Positions 1 to 7,728 of a stretch of 49,608 bases of DNA are shown piece by piece (within the stretch, counting starts at the first letter, position 1; the number at the start of each line of letters is the position of its first letter). The notes beneath the pieces are model-generated. The model searched no databases, had not been told where the DNA came from, and saw only the letters and a program-made list of their open reading frames with translations. Location: contig DATAPH010000032.1 in the NCBI GenBank assembly GCA_036265325.1, positions 1 to 49,608 of the forward strand. Direction: 5' to 3'. The position numbers and the translations under genes were made by a program. Origin of the DNA: AC-51 sp036265325 (GTDB lineage Bacteria; Actinomycetota; UBA4738; HRBIN12).

Positions 1-469
1 AGCCTCCCTCGTTGCCACGGATGTCCGACTTGCGGAACGCGGCCAGGAGGAACCCGGGCGCAGATACCAGCTCGAGCGACAGGAACAGCATGAGCAAGTT
101 CCGCGACGCGGGCATCAGGGTGCAGCCGAGGAACGCCGTCAGGAGCAGGAAGTAGTACTCCCCCTGATAGAACCCGCCGTCGCGCAGGTACCGATAGGAG
201 ATCAACAGCACGACGATCGCCGCGATCAGGAAGAACCCTTGGAAGATCAGGGTGAACGCGTCGACGACGTAGGCGCCGCCGAACACCACGCGCTGGCCAC
301 CACCGACGAGCGAGATGACGGCGCCGAGCGCGGCGCCGACGCCCACGAAGCCGACCCACATCGAGGCCGCCTTGGCGCGGGCGGGCAGGAACAGGTCGAC
401 CACCAGCACCAGCAAGATCGTCGCGGCGACGATCTCGACCGGCAGCAGTGCGTGGTAGTCGATGTTCAC
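1..469 (-). CDS. nuoN: NADH-quinone oxidoreductase subunit N, second copy (partial)
   Basis: Proton-pumping antiporter-like membrane subunit of complex I. Only the first 156 codons are inside the window; the rest lies beyond the left edge. The GTG at 469 is taken as start because it lies 6 bases after the nuoM stop and is followed at once by a hydrophobic helix (IVAATILLVLVVDLFLPAR). The segment LSLELVSAPGFLLAAF near the edge carries the conserved membrane Glu of this family. It is the last visible gene of the cluster that lacks nuoD, E, F and G. Assignment as N rests on its position after L and M and on the helix pattern; the diagnostic middle of the protein is missing here. Confidence 0.85.
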   Translation of the reverse strand, partial: MNIDYHALLPVEIVAATILLVLVVDLFLPARAKAASMWVGFVGVGAALGAVISLVGGGQRVVFGGAYVVDAFTLIFQGFFLIAAIVVLLISYRYLRDGGFYQGEYYFLLLTAFLGCTLMPASRNLLMLFLSLELVSAPGFLLAAFRKSDIRGNEGG

Positions 470-475
470 AGGGGG

Positions 476-2029
476 TTATCCCGTCACGATGTGCACGATC
501 GCGTCGACCCCGTTGGTGGTGGGGTTGAGGATGATGCTCGGCACGAGCCCGAGCACGACGGTCAGGGCGAGCAGCGGCACCCACGAGACCCACTCGACCG
601 CGAGGATGTCGCGGAAGTGGTGCTCCCGCCACTTCACCGGCGACTCACCCTGGTTGATGCGTTGCAGCATCCATAAGAAGTAGCCGGCGGTTAGGATCGT
701 CCCGATCCCGCCGATCACCATGAACGTTCGATACAGCCCGACGTTCAACACCGCCGCCGGGCTGAACGAGCTCAGCAACGCCATGAACTCCCCGATGAAC
801 CCGGCGAGCCCGGGCAAGCCGAGCGAGGCGATCGCCACGAACGCGAAGATGCCCGCCATCTTGGGCATCAGCTCACTCATGCCGCCGCCGATCTCCGCGA
901 TCTCGCGCGTGTGGTAGCGGTCGTAGATCGACCCGACGCAGAAGAACAGCATCCCGGTGATCACGCCGTGGGCGACCATCCCGAAGATCGCGGCCTGGAT
1001 CCCGATCGTGGTCAGGGTCGCGATGCCGAGCATCACGAAGCCCATGTGGCCGACCGAGGAGAACGCGATCAGCCGTTTGAGGTCCTTCTGCGCCAGGCAC
1101 GCGAGCGCCGCGTAGACGATCGCGATCGCCGCGAGCGCCCCGATCCACGGCGCGTACGCGACGGCGCCCTGCGGCAGTGAAGGCAGCGCGATCCGCACGA
1201 ACCCGTAGGTGCCCATCTTCAGCATGACCCCGGCCAGCAGGACCGAGCCGATCGTCGGCGCCTCGGTGTGCGCGTCGGGCAGCCACGTGTGGAACGGCCA
1301 CATCGGCACCTTCACCGCGAACCCGAGCGCGATCGCCCCGAACACGATCAGCTGGAACGTGTGGCTGAACCCACCGGCCGCGCCGTAGGCGGTGATGGCC
1401 GACAGGTCGAACGTGTGCTTGCCCGTCGCGGGGTCCAAAGGCCCGTTGAAGTACAGGGCCAGGAACCCCAACAGCATGAACACCGAGCCGAACAACGTGT
1501 ACAGGAAGAACTTGATGCTCGCGTACTGCCGGTTGGCCGATCCCCACACCCCGATCAAGAAGTACATCGGGACCAGGACCAGCTCCCAGAACACGAAGAA
1601 CAAGATCAGGTCGAACGAGATGAACGTGCCCGCCATGCCCGTGATCAGCAGCAGCGTGAGCGCGACGAACGCCTTCGTCCGGCCGGGTTGCGGCACGTAC
1701 CGGGCTGTGTAGATCGCGCACAACAGGCCCAGCAGATACGTCAGCACGAACAGCGGCATCGAGATCCCGTCGATGCCCACGTGGTAGCGCGCGCCGATCA
1801 CCGGGATCCACGACACGTCCTTCACGAACTGGAGCTGCGCGCTGTTGTTGTAGTCGAAGCCGATCGCGATCGCGATCGCACAGGCGAACGCGAGCGCGGT
1901 GGTCACCACGCCGAGTCCGCGGATCATCTTGTCCTTGCTCGAGGGCACCAGCATCACGACGATCGCGCCGGCGATCGGCAGGAACACCGTGATGGTGATG
2001 GCCCATTGCTGCCAGGTCGTCTCGTTCAT
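476..2029 (-). CDS. nuoM: NADH-quinone oxidoreductase subunit M, second copy
   Basis: Antiporter-like proton-translocating subunit of the complex I membrane arm, 517 residues, the usual length. About 14 hydrophobic helices are visible. The conserved helix-5 Glu lies in FVFWELVLVPMYFLIG, and the broken-helix motif KVPMWPFHTWLPDAHTEAP is followed by a Lys-bearing helix (LLAGVMLKMGTYG). The ATG at 2029 is 13 bases after the nuoL stop, with an AGGA-like ribosome site. It differs throughout from the M copy at 10335-11867, so this is an old paralogue rather than a recent duplication. It probably pumps protons together with the neighbouring L and N subunits. Confidence 0.97.
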   Translation of the reverse strand: MNETTWQQWAITITVFLPIAGAIVVMLVPSSKDKMIRGLGVVTTALAFACAIAIAIGFDYNNSAQLQFVKDVSWIPVIGARYHVGIDGISMPLFVLTYLLGLLCAIYTARYVPQPGRTKAFVALTLLLITGMAGTFISFDLILFFVFWELVLVPMYFLIGVWGSANRQYASIKFFLYTLFGSVFMLLGFLALYFNGPLDPATGKHTFDLSAITAYGAAGGFSHTFQLIVFGAIALGFAVKVPMWPFHTWLPDAHTEAPTIGSVLLAGVMLKMGTYGFVRIALPSLPQGAVAYAPWIGALAAIAIVYAALACLAQKDLKRLIAFSSVGHMGFVMLGIATLTTIGIQAAIFGMVAHGVITGMLFFCVGSIYDRYHTREIAEIGGGMSELMPKMAGIFAFVAIASLGLPGLAGFIGEFMALLSSFSPAAVLNVGLYRTFMVIGGIGTILTAGYFLWMLQRINQGESPVKWREHHFRDILAVEWVSWVPLLALTVVLGLVPSIILNPTTNGVDAIVHIVTG

Positions 2030-2042
2030 GTCGTTCCCGTCC

Positions 2043-4046
2043 TTACCTGAAGATGAACAGGCTCAGCGCGATCACGCCGGCGAACAGCCCGACCGCGTAC
2101 CACTGCACCTTGCCGGTCTGCACCAGCCGCAGACCCTTGCCGAACGTCTCCATCGCGGTGCCCGCGCCGTTGACTGCGTTGTCGATGACGTTGCGGTCGA
2201 TCCACATGATCACGCCGGAGCCGCCGCGTGCGACCACCGCGGCGCCGTTGACCACGCCATCGAGGACGTTCTGGTTGAACCAGACCACGCCCGCCGAGAC
2301 CGAGTCGCGGATCGGCCGGACGATGCCGTTGAAGTAAAAGGAGTCGATGTAGTACCGGTGCTGCAGCACGTTCCACACGCCGTTGCCGAGGCCGCGCTGC
2401 AGCGGGTCGACCTCACGGTCGCGCTTCGGTCCGTAGAAGAGCCAGCCGAGCGCGAGACCGCCCAGGGCCGCGAGCGACCCGATCCCGGCGATGGCGCCGT
2501 GGAAGTGGTGCACCTCCGGCGTGCCGAAATGGACCCAATCCGCGAAGACGTAGCTCGTGAATGGGGACCCGAGGAACCCGGCGACGACAGTGGCGATCGC
2601 GAGGATCACGAGCGGCCCGGTCATCACGGACGGCGACTCGTGTGGCTCTGCGTGCCCCTTGTACGGGCCGTAGAAGGTCAGGAACAGCATGCGACCCGTG
2701 TAGAACGCGGTCGCCAGCGCGGTGACGAGGAACATCACGAACAGCCACATGTGGCCCGTGCTGGCGGTGACGAGCAGCTCGTCCTTCGACCAGAACCCGC
2801 CGATCAGCGGGAAGCCGGCCAGCGCCAGCGACCCGATCAGCATCGTGATGAACGTGATGGGCATCTTCCGCCGCAGGCCGCCCATGTCGCTCATGTTGTT
2901 GGAGTGCACGGCGTGGATCAGCGACCCCGCGCCGAGGAACAGCAGGCCCTTGAAGAACGCGTGCGTGAACAGGTGGAAGAACGCGGCCGAGTAGCCGGTC
3001 TCCCCCATCGACAGGCCGGCGACCATGTACGCGAGCTGCGACAGGGTCGAGTAGGCCAGCACGCGCTTGATGTCGTTCTGGACCATCGCGAGGATCGCGG
3101 CGCCGAGCATCGTGATCGCGCCGATCGTCCCCACGATGGTGAGCACCACGGGGTCGGCCTGCACGAAGACCTCGAACATCCGCCCGACCAGGTAGACGCC
3201 GGCGGCGACCATCGTCGCCGCGTGGATCAGCGCCGACACCGGCGTCGGGCCGGCCATCGCGTCGGGCAGCCACACGTGCAGCGGGAACTGCGCGCTCTTG
3301 CCGATCGTGCCGCCGAACAGCAGGAGCGCCGCGGCGGTCACCAGGACCGTGTCGTGGCTGACGCCGACCGCCGTGCCGATCGCCTGGATGTTCGACGTCG
3401 TGCCGCCCGCGATGATGATGCAGGCGAAGATCCCGAACATGAACGGCACGTCGCCGATGCGGGTGGTGATGAACGCCTTGATCGCGGCCGAAGAGTTGAC
3501 GTGCTCCTCGTACCAATGCCCGATCAACAGGTAGGAACAGACGCCCATGACCTCCCAGCCGACGAGCAGCTCGAACAGGTTGGGCGCGAGGACCACGACG
3601 AGCATCGCGGCGGTGAACAACGAGAGCACGAAGTAGAACCACGTGTAGCGCTTGTCGCCGTGCATGTAGCCGATCGCGTACAGGTGGACCATCAACGACA
3701 CGCCGGTGACGACCACGAGCATCGTCGCGGCCAGGCCGTCGACGTAGTAGCCGGCGTCGACCGAGAATCCGCCGATCGTGAACCAGTGGATACCGCCCGT
3801 GGCGACGCTGGAGCCCGACGCGATCCCGACCAGGCAGCCGATCGCGAACACGAAGGCGATCACCAGCGCGGCGATGCCGTAGACGGGCCCCTTGCCCGGG
3901 GTTCGCTTGCCGAACACGAGCGTCAGCACGCCGGACGCGACGCAGAACAACGGGATCAGGAACGCGTGCGTCATGAACCAGTTCGGCGCCGTGCCGGCCG
4001 CCTCGCCACCCGCTTCCTGGGCCAGGATGTGGACGAGGGCTACCAC
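2043..4046 (-). CDS. nuoL: NADH-quinone oxidoreductase subunit L, second copy
   Basis: Distal antiporter-like subunit of complex I, 667 residues; the family is usually about 610-650. Motifs include LLVGWEVMGVCSYLLIGHW (helix-5 Glu) and SAQFPLHVWLPDAMAGPTP followed by the His/Lys-rich helix. The C-terminal region should form the long lateral helix. The open frame continues upstream to 4295, but I choose the GTG at 4046, embedded in the nuoK stop as GTGGTAG. The other nuoK/nuoL junction in the window (13768-13774) is built identically, and the resulting leader (VHILAQ) resembles that of nuoN copy 1. An ATG at 3974, before FLIPLFCVASGV, is an alternative start. Confidence 0.95.
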   Translation of the reverse strand: MVALVHILAQEAGGEAAGTAPNWFMTHAFLIPLFCVASGVLTLVFGKRTPGKGPVYGIAALVIAFVFAIGCLVGIASGSSVATGGIHWFTIGGFSVDAGYYVDGLAATMLVVVTGVSLMVHLYAIGYMHGDKRYTWFYFVLSLFTAAMLVVVLAPNLFELLVGWEVMGVCSYLLIGHWYEEHVNSSAAIKAFITTRIGDVPFMFGIFACIIIAGGTTSNIQAIGTAVGVSHDTVLVTAAALLLFGGTIGKSAQFPLHVWLPDAMAGPTPVSALIHAATMVAAGVYLVGRMFEVFVQADPVVLTIVGTIGAITMLGAAILAMVQNDIKRVLAYSTLSQLAYMVAGLSMGETGYSAAFFHLFTHAFFKGLLFLGAGSLIHAVHSNNMSDMGGLRRKMPITFITMLIGSLALAGFPLIGGFWSKDELLVTASTGHMWLFVMFLVTALATAFYTGRMLFLTFYGPYKGHAEPHESPSVMTGPLVILAIATVVAGFLGSPFTSYVFADWVHFGTPEVHHFHGAIAGIGSLAALGGLALGWLFYGPKRDREVDPLQRGLGNGVWNVLQHRYYIDSFYFNGIVRPIRDSVSAGVVWFNQNVLDGVVNGAAVVARGGSGVIMWIDRNVIDNAVNGAGTAMETFGKGLRLVQTGKVQWYAVGLFAGVIALSLFIFR

Positions 4047-4342
4047 TTGAGCAGGTCCACTTCGTCGACGTTGATGGACGCGCGGTTGCGGAACAACAAG
4101 ATCACAAGCGCCAGGCCGATCCCGACCTCGGCGGCGGCGACCGCGATCACGAACAGCGCGAAGGTCTGGCCGGACACGTCCTTCAGCGACGCCGAGAACG
4201 CGACCAGGTTGAGATTGACCGCGTTCAGCATCAGCTCGATCGCCATCAGCACCATCACGGCGTTCCGGCGCGCGAGCACCCCGTAGACCCCGCACGAGAA
4301 CAGGAGCGCGGCGAACACGAGGATCAGCGGGAGCCGGATCAC
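4040..4342 (-). CDS. nuoK: NADH-quinone oxidoreductase subunit K, second copy
   Basis: Small MrpC-like membrane subunit of complex I, 100 residues with three helices, the normal size. Both conserved membrane glutamates are present, in VLMAIELMLNAVNLNLVAF and in VAAAEVGIGLALVI. The GTG start at 4342 overlaps the nuoJ stop (GTGA), and its own stop overlaps nuoL, so translation is probably coupled on both sides. The open frame extends further upstream, but that extension is Arg-rich shadow sequence of nuoJ. Confidence 0.96.
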   Translation of the reverse strand: MIRLPLILVFAALLFSCGVYGVLARRNAVMVLMAIELMLNAVNLNLVAFSASLKDVSGQTFALFVIAVAAAEVGIGLALVILLFRNRASINVDEVDLLKW

Positions 4343-4854
4343 TGGTCGCTCCCGTCGTCCTTGCGAGCCAGCACGATCGCGCCGATCAGCGCCGCGAGGA
4401 GCAGGAACGAGACGACCTCGAACGGCAGGACGTAGTCGTGGAAGAGCGAAGTGCCGATCGCCTCGGTGCTCCCGTCCACCGGCGACGAGGCGGCCGTCGT
4501 GCCCACCGGCCACACGCGTAGGGTGAGCGAGGCGAGGCCGAGGAACAGCGCCAGCGCGATCAGGCCGCCGACGATGCGGTTCACGCCGGTGTGGTCGAGC
4601 GTGTCTCGCCCGATCGGCGCCTTGGTCAGCATCAGCCCGAACAGGAACAAGATCACGATCGCGCCGACGTAGATCAAGATCTGCGTCCACCCGACGAACT
4701 CGGCGCCCACCAGCAGGAACGTGATGCCCACCGACGCGAGCGCGACCACGAGATACAGCGCCGCGTGCACGACGTTGCGCGCGGTCACCACTGCGATCGC
4801 GGCGAGCGAGCCGACGACGGCCACGACCAGGAAGGCGTACTCCTGGGCGGTCAC
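4339..4854 (-). CDS. nuoJ: NADH-quinone oxidoreductase subunit J, second copy
   Basis: Membrane subunit at the junction of the complex I arms, 171 residues with five predicted helices. The region AEFVGWTQILIYVGAIVILFLF is the family's hallmark pi-bulge helix (TM3). The GTG at 4854 overlaps the nuoI stop by four bases (GTGA), which sets the start; upstream in-frame sequence is the antisense-like shadow of nuoI. It is shorter than the J copy at 14070-14666, which has a charged C-terminal tail; this one ends soon after its last helix with DDGSDQ. Confidence 0.96.
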   Translation of the reverse strand: MTAQEYAFLVVAVVGSLAAIAVVTARNVVHAALYLVVALASVGITFLLVGAEFVGWTQILIYVGAIVILFLFGLMLTKAPIGRDTLDHTGVNRIVGGLIALALFLGLASLTLRVWPVGTTAASSPVDGSTEAIGTSLFHDYVLPFEVVSFLLLAALIGAIVLARKDDGSDQ

Positions 4855-5369
4855 GACGTGGCCTCTTCCGGCGCCTCTGCGCCTTCCTCCAGCGCGGGCG
4901 GCGGCAGCACGGTGTAGGTCCACTCCTCCAGGCGCTCGCGCTCGTGGACCATGTCGTTGATGTCGTACTCCGCGTACTCGAACTCGGGGCTCCAGAACAG
5001 TGCGTCGAACGGGCACACCTCGACGCAAATGCCGCAGTACATGCACAGCGCGAAGTCGATCGCGAAGCGGTCCAGGATCTTCGCGCTCCGCGCGCGGCCG
5101 CCGCCGGCGGGCTCGTGCGTCTCCTTGTGGGCGTCGATGTAGATGCACCAGTCGGGGCACTCGCGCGAGCACTTGTAACAGACGGTGCAGTTCGCTTCCT
5201 TGAGCGCGATCACGCCGCGGGTGCGCGCCGGGAGGTCGGGCTTCACGTGCGGGTACTGCACGGTGACGGACCGCTTGAGCATCGTGCGGAGCGTTACCGA
5301 CAGGCCCTGGAGCAGGCCGAGGCCGATCCCCTGTTCCTTCTGGACGCCCCTCGTCTCCGTCGTCGCCAT
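4851..5369 (-). CDS. nuoI: NADH-quinone oxidoreductase subunit I, second copy
   Basis: Ferredoxin-like hydrophilic subunit carrying clusters N6a and N6b, 172 residues. Cluster 1 is Cys61, 64, 67, 71 (CTVCYKCSRECP); cluster 2 is Cys109, 112, 115, 119 (CMYCGICVEVCP). The ATG at 5369 lies 2 bases after the nuoH stop. The first cluster has an extra Cys75 (PDWC), and the inter-cluster loop carries a charged HKETHE stretch absent from the other copy. In a normal complex I this subunit hands electrons from NuoG to NuoB. No nuoG exists in this cluster, so its donor is unknown and could be a soluble ferredoxin. Confidence 0.97.
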   Translation of the reverse strand: MATTETRGVQKEQGIGLGLLQGLSVTLRTMLKRSVTVQYPHVKPDLPARTRGVIALKEANCTVCYKCSRECPDWCIYIDAHKETHEPAGGGRARSAKILDRFAIDFALCMYCGICVEVCPFDALFWSPEFEYAEYDINDMVHERERLEEWTYTVLPPPALEEGAEAPEEATS

Positions 5370-5371
5370 CG

Positions 5372-6379
5372 CTATCCGGTCGCCACCTTCACGAACGCCA
5401 CACCGAGGATCCAGAGCAAGGTGACCGGCACGAGCTTGATCCACGCGAACCGCTGCAGCTGGTCCTCACGCAGCCGCGGGAACGTCGCCCGGAGCCACAC
5501 GATGACGAACGACAGCGCGAAGATCTTGCCGAACATCCAGATCGGCCCCGGGATCACCGACAGCCCAGGCAGGGGCAGGAACCCGCCGAGGAACAGCACC
5601 GATGCGACGGCCGACATCACGACGATGCCGCCGTACTCGGACAGCAGGAAGAACGCGAACTTCAGGCCCGTGTACTCGGTGTAGGCGCCGAAGATGATCT
5701 CGGAGTCGGCCACCGGCATGTCGAACGGTGGGCGTGTGAGCTCCGCGACCGCCGCCATCATGAACACCAGGAACAACGGGAACAGCGGGATGACGTACCA
5801 GATCTTCTGCTGCGCCTCGACGATCCCGACGAGCGACAGCGTGCCGGCGAGCATCACCGCGGCGGCCGCGGCAAGCACCAGCGGCAGCTCGTAGGCGATC
5901 AGTTGTGCCGCGGCGCGCAGGGCTCCCATCAGCGAGAACTTGTTCGCCGAGGACCAGCCGGCCATCAGCACGCCGAGCACGCCGATCGACGACATCGCGA
6001 GCACGAAGAAGATCCCGATGTCGAGGTTCAACGCGAAGATGTCGCCGCCGAACGGGATGACGACCAGCACGACCAGGTACGGCACGAGCGCGACGCCCGG
6101 CGCGATCGAGAAGACGGTCCGGTCGGCCGCCGCCGGGATCACGTCCTCCTTCTGGATGAACTTGGCGCCGTCGGCCATCAGCTGCGCCCACCCGTGAAAC
6201 TTGCCGGCTTCCATCGGGCCTAGGCGCGCCTGCATGTGCGCGAGCACCTTGTGCTCCATGTAGCCGACCGCGAGCGGCACGACGAGGAAGATGATGAGGA
6301 CGACGAGCGCCTTGATCACCAGCGCGAGCCAATAGTTCGAGACGTTCGTGTCGACCACGGACGTCTGCGCGAGGAGCAT
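5372..6379 (-). CDS. nuoH: NADH-quinone oxidoreductase subunit H, second copy
   Basis: Membrane subunit that with NuoB and NuoD normally forms the quinone cavity, 335 residues and about eight helices. Conserved loops include GPMEAGKFHGWAQLMADGAK and RPPFDMPVADSEIIFGAYTEY, with the acidic funnel residues present. The ATG at 6379 overlaps the nuoC stop (ATGA). In standard clusters nuoD (and often E, F, G) lies between C and H; here C and H overlap by one base, so no such genes fit. The paralogue at 15215-16363 is longer at its C-terminus. Confidence 0.97.
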   Translation of the reverse strand: MLLAQTSVVDTNVSNYWLALVIKALVVLIIFLVVPLAVGYMEHKVLAHMQARLGPMEAGKFHGWAQLMADGAKFIQKEDVIPAAADRTVFSIAPGVALVPYLVVLVVIPFGGDIFALNLDIGIFFVLAMSSIGVLGVLMAGWSSANKFSLMGALRAAAQLIAYELPLVLAAAAAVMLAGTLSLVGIVEAQQKIWYVIPLFPLFLVFMMAAVAELTRPPFDMPVADSEIIFGAYTEYTGLKFAFFLLSEYGGIVVMSAVASVLFLGGFLPLPGLSVIPGPIWMFGKIFALSFVIVWLRATFPRLREDQLQRFAWIKLVPVTLLWILGVAFVKVATG

Positions 6380-6891
6380 CACTCGTCCTCGTCTTCCTCG
6401 CCCTCGACCGCGCCCGGCCAGGGCTTGGCCTCGCGGCTCATCAGGGCGAAGTCTTTGCGCAGCGGGTGCCCCTCGAACGGCTCGGACAGCAGGAGCTTGA
6501 CCGGACGCGGGTGGCCCTCGACCGCGATACCAAACATCTCCATCAGCTCTCGTTCGTGCCAGTCCGACGTCGGGAACAGATCGCTGATCGTCGGCACCGA
6601 CGGCTCGTCGTGCGGCAGCCGCACCTTGAGCCGCACGCTGTGCTTGTTGGTCGTCGAGTACAGCTGCGTCACGACCTCGAATCCGTCGTCGCCGAAGTCG
6701 ACGCCGCCGGTGAACTCGCAGAAGTCGCACCCGAACTCAGGCTCGTCGCGGCAGAAGCGGACGGCGTCGTGATACCGCTCCACCGGCACGGTTGCGAGGG
6801 CGTGTCCGAACGAGTCGGCGACCTCGACGTCATCGCCGAAGCGTGCCCGGAGCCGCGATCCCAGATCGTCAGGAGACAGCCGACGTCCCAC
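6379..6891 (-). CDS. nuoC: NADH-quinone oxidoreductase subunit C, second copy
   Basis: 30-kDa-type hydrophilic subunit of complex I, 170 residues. The family signature is clear near the end: SDWHERELMEMFGIAVEGHP, followed by GHPLRKDF. An acidic tail (GAVEGEEDEDE) closes the protein. It is not a NuoCD fusion: it ends where a D domain would start, and nuoH begins at once. The GTG at 6891 overlaps the nuoB stop by 23 bases and is preceded by a weak purine-rich site. Several cysteines in the middle (RFCRDEPEFGCDFCEF) are unusual compared with the copy at 21969-22469. Confidence 0.95.
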   Translation of the reverse strand: MGRRLSPDDLGSRLRARFGDDVEVADSFGHALATVPVERYHDAVRFCRDEPEFGCDFCEFTGGVDFGDDGFEVVTQLYSTTNKHSVRLKVRLPHDEPSVPTISDLFPTSDWHERELMEMFGIAVEGHPRPVKLLLSEPFEGHPLRKDFALMSREAKPWPGAVEGEEDEDE

Positions 6892-7369
6892 TCCGGAACT
6901 TCTCCTGGATGTCTTCGTTCTTGATCTTCTCTTGGAGCTGCACGATCCCGTGCAGCAGCGCCTCGGGGCGCGGCGGGCAACCGGGCACGAACACGTCGAC
7001 CGGGATGATCTGATCGACGCCCTTCGTCACCGCGTAGCTGTCCCAGTAGGGACCGCCGCAGTTGGAGCACGAGCCGAACGAGATCACGTACTTGGGCTCG
7101 GGCATCTGCTCGTACAGCCGGTTGATGACAGGGGCCATCTTGTCGGTCAGGGTGCCGGCCACGAGCAGCAGGTCGGCCTGGCGCGGCCCGTGCGCGAACG
7201 GGATCACGCCGAGGCGGATGAAGTCGTTCTTGGCGGCCGATGCCGAGATGAACTCGATCGAGCAGCAGGCGAGCCCGAAGTTGAAGACCCACAGGCTGTA
7301 GCGCCGCCCCCAGTTGAGGATGAACTTGACCGGCTTCACCTTGGGCAGGGGCGTCTTCTCCGTGATCAC
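6869..7369 (-). CDS. nuoB: NADH-quinone oxidoreductase subunit B, second copy
   Basis: Carrier of the terminal cluster N2 of complex I, 166 residues. N2 ligands are Cys35-Cys36 (FGLACCSIEF), Cys101 (GSCSNCGG) and Cys131 (GCPPRPE). An additional Cys104 in the third motif is absent from the other copy, which has CASAGG at that place. The GTG at 7369 overlaps the nuoA stop by three bases within GTGA, fixing the start; the longer open frame upstream is shadow. N2 normally reduces quinone in a pocket formed with NuoD, which is missing from this cluster. Confidence 0.97.
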   Translation of the reverse strand: MITEKTPLPKVKPVKFILNWGRRYSLWVFNFGLACCSIEFISASAAKNDFIRLGVIPFAHGPRQADLLLVAGTLTDKMAPVINRLYEQMPEPKYVISFGSCSNCGGPYWDSYAVTKGVDQIIPVDVFVPGCPPRPEALLHGIVQLQEKIKNEDIQEKFRSGTSAVS

Positions 7370-7728
7370 GCCCACCGCAAGACCCCCTTGCGCCAGGCGT
7401 ACAGGAGGCCCACGCCCAAGATCGCGATGAAGATCGCCATCTCGACCACCGCGGTGTACCCCAGCGTCTGGAAAACCTTCGCCCACGGGAAGAGGAAGAC
7501 CGACTCGACGTCGAAGATGACGAACAGGAAGCCGTAGACGTAATACCGGATCTGGCTCTGCGACCAACCCTCACCGACGGGGTCGATGCCGCATTCGTAG
7601 GTCATCAGCTTCTCGCGCCCAGGGCGGCTGGGTGCGATCAGCCGGGCGGCGGTGAAAGCGACGATGACCAGCAGCGCTCCCGCGAGCACCACTGCGAACA
7701 CCACCCCGTAGGAACCGAAATAGGTCAC
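7366..7728 (-). CDS. nuoA: NADH-quinone oxidoreductase subunit A, second copy
   Basis: Three-helix membrane subunit, 120 residues, normal length. Signatures are YECGIDPVGEG in the loop after helix 1 and FDVESVFLFPWAKVF at helix 2. It starts with GTG at 7728 inside the stop codon of the polyprenyl synthase gene (overlap of four bases), so this complex I cluster is translationally coupled to a quinone side-chain enzyme. No separate promoter is visible in front of it. Confidence 0.97.
   Translation of the reverse strand: MTYFGSYGVVFAVVLAGALLVIVAFTAARLIAPSRPGREKLMTYECGIDPVGEGWSQSQIRYYVYGFLFVIFDVESVFLFPWAKVFQTLGYTAVVEMAIFIAILGVGLLYAWRKGVLRWA

Noticed and set aside
1855..1885. GCGATCGC-like short repeats (CGATCGCGATCGCGATCGCA)
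   Set aside because: They encode alternating Ala-Ile in a membrane helix of nuoM with GC-rich codons; the motif is scattered throughout the window as codon usage.
873..2006. Long open frames opposite or offset to nuo genes (873-2006, 2413-3642, 16621-18864 and many similar)
   Set aside because: They are Arg/His/Asp-rich shadows caused by high GC at third positions; the real genes in the same bases have clear motifs and membrane helices.
4047..4295. Extended N-terminus for nuoL up to 4295
   Set aside because: The extra residues are Arg-rich shadow of nuoK; the GTGGTAG junction repeated at the other nuoK/nuoL pair marks the start.
6379..6891. NuoCD fusion that could explain the missing nuoD
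   Set aside because: The protein is only 170 residues and ends right after the NuoC signature; no HPSTHG or DPVMG motifs follow in any frame.
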